DNA of 19,295 nt from Smittium mucronatum (taxonomy: Eukaryota; Kickxellomycota; Harpellomycetes; Harpellales; Legeriomycetaceae), in NCBI GenBank assembly GCA_001953115.1, contig LSSL01003642.1:1-19295 (forward strand), read 5' to 3'. Position 1 is the stretch's first letter, and every line of letters begins with the position of its first letter. Positions 18,711 through 19,295 of this stretch are shown here, in pieces. Made by a program: the position numbers and the translations under genes. The notes beneath the pieces are model-generated. The model was not told the DNA's origin, made no database searches, and saw only the letters and a list, made by a program, of their open reading frames with translations.

Positions 18711-18950
18711 TTTAGGGGCTTAATAGTGTACTTTTCCAAGTACACTAGACCAAAATTTCACACAGCCTTGTACCATTCTTGGTTGGGAATAGTGGAGACA
18801 GCTCACAGCGATTCGGAGGACAGCGATTCTAGAGGAGGACCATCTAGAAACAGGAGGAACCGATCGTTTAGCACAGCTGAGACATAGTCTAGTGCACAAG
18901 TCCAGCGTTCGACAGTCAGACGAATCTCAGCGTCTAACAGCTATTTTTAG
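18711..18950 (+). pseudogene. Coding-like Ser/Asp/Arg-rich frame with one stop
   Basis: The frame is open from 18711 to 18884, broken by TAG (18885-18887), then open again to TAG at 18948-18950. It reads ETAHSDSEDSDSRGGPSRN and RRNRSFSTAET, then after the stop SSAQVQRSTVRRISASNSYF. The alternating acidic-serine and arginine content is typical of disordered parts of nuclear or gag-like proteins and is unexpected for random AT-rich DNA. There is no ATG in the first segment. The product is not recognised, and the feature competes with the structured-RNA interpretation of the same bases. Confidence 0.3.
18724..18747. repeat. 10-bp hairpin with TTCC loop
   Basis: TAGTGTACTT and AAGTACACTA are exact reverse complements around a 4-nt loop. 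It is the tightest stem of the GC-richer block. Confidence 0.9.
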
Positions 18951-19023
18951 GAAAGCCATGTCGATCAATCCCACGTTTGGGTAGGAGCCTAATTTTATTA
19001 ATCCTGTTAGAAGTAGGCTCTGA

Positions 19024-19176
19024 CTAGGAGCTCAGTAGCTTCAATGAACTATTGTTCATTGAAAAAGAGCTTAATTCTTGACTGCATGTAACCTCAGTCA
19101 TCCAGCCCACTTCAGGCAATGCCAGGGGCGGGGCCTTTCGGTTGGTATATTGCACCACTTTCCCGTAGGTACGCAT
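19024..19176 (-). CDS. Possible 50-residue ORF or first exon, unidentified
   Basis: On the minus strand an ATG at 19174-19176 opens 50 codons to TAG at 19024-19026, beginning MRTYGKVVQYTNRKAPPLAL and continuing PEVGWMTEVTCSQE. The RTYGK start is of a kind seen at the N-terminus of some fungal chromatin proteins (for example Wapl/Rad61-like), but five residues are not evidence of homology. It overlaps the hairpins of the GC-richer block. It could be chance. Confidence 0.2.
   Translation of the reverse strand: MRTYGKVVQYTNRKAPPLALPEVGWMTEVTCSQELSSFSMNNSSLKLLSS
19040..19063. repeat. 10-bp hairpin with TATT loop
   Basis: TTCAATGAAC and GTTCATTGAA are exact reverse complements around a 4-nt loop. 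An outer AGCTC (19029-19033)/GAGCT (19067-19071) pairing extends the structure after small internal loops. Confidence 0.9.
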
Positions 19177-19200
19177 CCAGTAATCCGGCAGAGGAGTTTA

Positions 19201-19295
19201 TTGTAGTTAGGATAATGGTCTTTTCTATACACCTTATTCTTTTAGTCATATTTTTTTAGTATAATTTTTAATGACGTTATCTTACAATAAAATTC
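19201..19295. other. AT-rich window end
   Basis: AT-rich sequence with a T7 run at 19251-19257. The run could serve as a Pol III stop for a plus-strand RNA from the preceding block, but nothing else supports that. No gene is seen before the window ends. Confidence 0.4.

Larger units (their letters stand above)
18683..19200. other. GC-richer, hairpin-dense block of unknown nature
   Basis: The base composition changes sharply from the AT-rich flanks. Perfect stems: CCCCTAA/TTAGGGG (18683-18689, 18712-18718); a 10-bp stem around loop TTCC (18724-18733, 18738-18747); CACTAGAC/GTCTAGTG over long range (18743-18750, 18887-18894); GAGCCTA/TAGGCTC (18985-18991, 19014-19020); and a 10-bp stem around loop TATT (19040-19049, 19054-19063), itself flanked by AGCTC/GAGCT. 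ACAGCGATTC is directly repeated at 18805 and 18820. Two coding-like frames also cross it (listed separately). I could not match it to U1-U6, U3, SRP, RNase P/MRP or telomerase RNA by eye. It may be a structured RNA gene, an exon-bearing fragment, or a young insertion. Confidence 0.55.

Noticed and set aside
18683..18718. CCCCTAA/TTAGGGG read as a telomerase RNA template or telomere repeat
   Set aside because: Only one unit is present, paired as a hairpin. A template needs about one and a half repeats, and no telomere array is seen.
18683..19200. Known RNA families (U1-U6, U3, SRP, RNase P/MRP, rRNA)
   Set aside because: No diagnostic conserved box of these families was found on either strand by eye; a covariance scan is needed to be sure.

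Overview
The window looks like nuclear DNA of an AT-rich fungus, probably an early-diverging one. The evidence is a eukaryotic-type tRNA-Gln with internal Pol III boxes, a gene with a GT-AG spliceosomal intron, a fungal-type S-adenosylmethionine decarboxylase, and a decayed DIRS-type (tyrosine-recombinase) retrotransposon. The retroelement's protein wording resembles elements I associate with insect-gut fungi of the Harpellales (Kickxellomycotina). That placement is from memory and is an inference only.

Layout, left to right. Positions 1-3080 are very AT-rich and mostly empty, with short simple repeats and one coding-like scrap near 2470-2679. A tRNA-Gln(CTG) gene lies at 3083-3154. Positions 3155-5050 hold no convincing gene but contain two strong adjacent inverted repeats at 3755-3826. 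Positions 5051-5919 look partly coding (two overlapping open frames, a 13-bp inverted repeat), but I could not assemble a gene there. Positions 5920-9102 encode a 1023-residue Ser/Asn/Pro-rich protein of unknown function, interrupted by one 111-bp intron. Converging on it from the other strand is the S-adenosylmethionine decarboxylase gene (9721-11178), the best-identified protein gene here. It makes decarboxylated SAM, the aminopropyl donor for spermidine and spermine.

Positions 11179-14486 are AT-rich intergenic DNA with one GC-richer island near 13565-13665. Positions 14487 to about 18360 carry a dead DIRS-like retroelement in the canonical order gag-like, reverse transcriptase/RNase H, tyrosine recombinase. 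It is full of stop codons, yet the RT/RNase H part stays in a single frame for about 1.7 kb, so decay there was by substitution and not by indels. After an AT-rich gap, 18683-19200 is a distinctly GC-richer block packed with perfect hairpins and short coding-like frames. It is the least explained piece of the window: either a structured non-coding RNA or the remains of another element or exon.

The two intact protein genes are convergent neighbours with no visible functional link. No CRISPR array, rRNA, prokaryotic operon or bacterial regulatory signal was seen.
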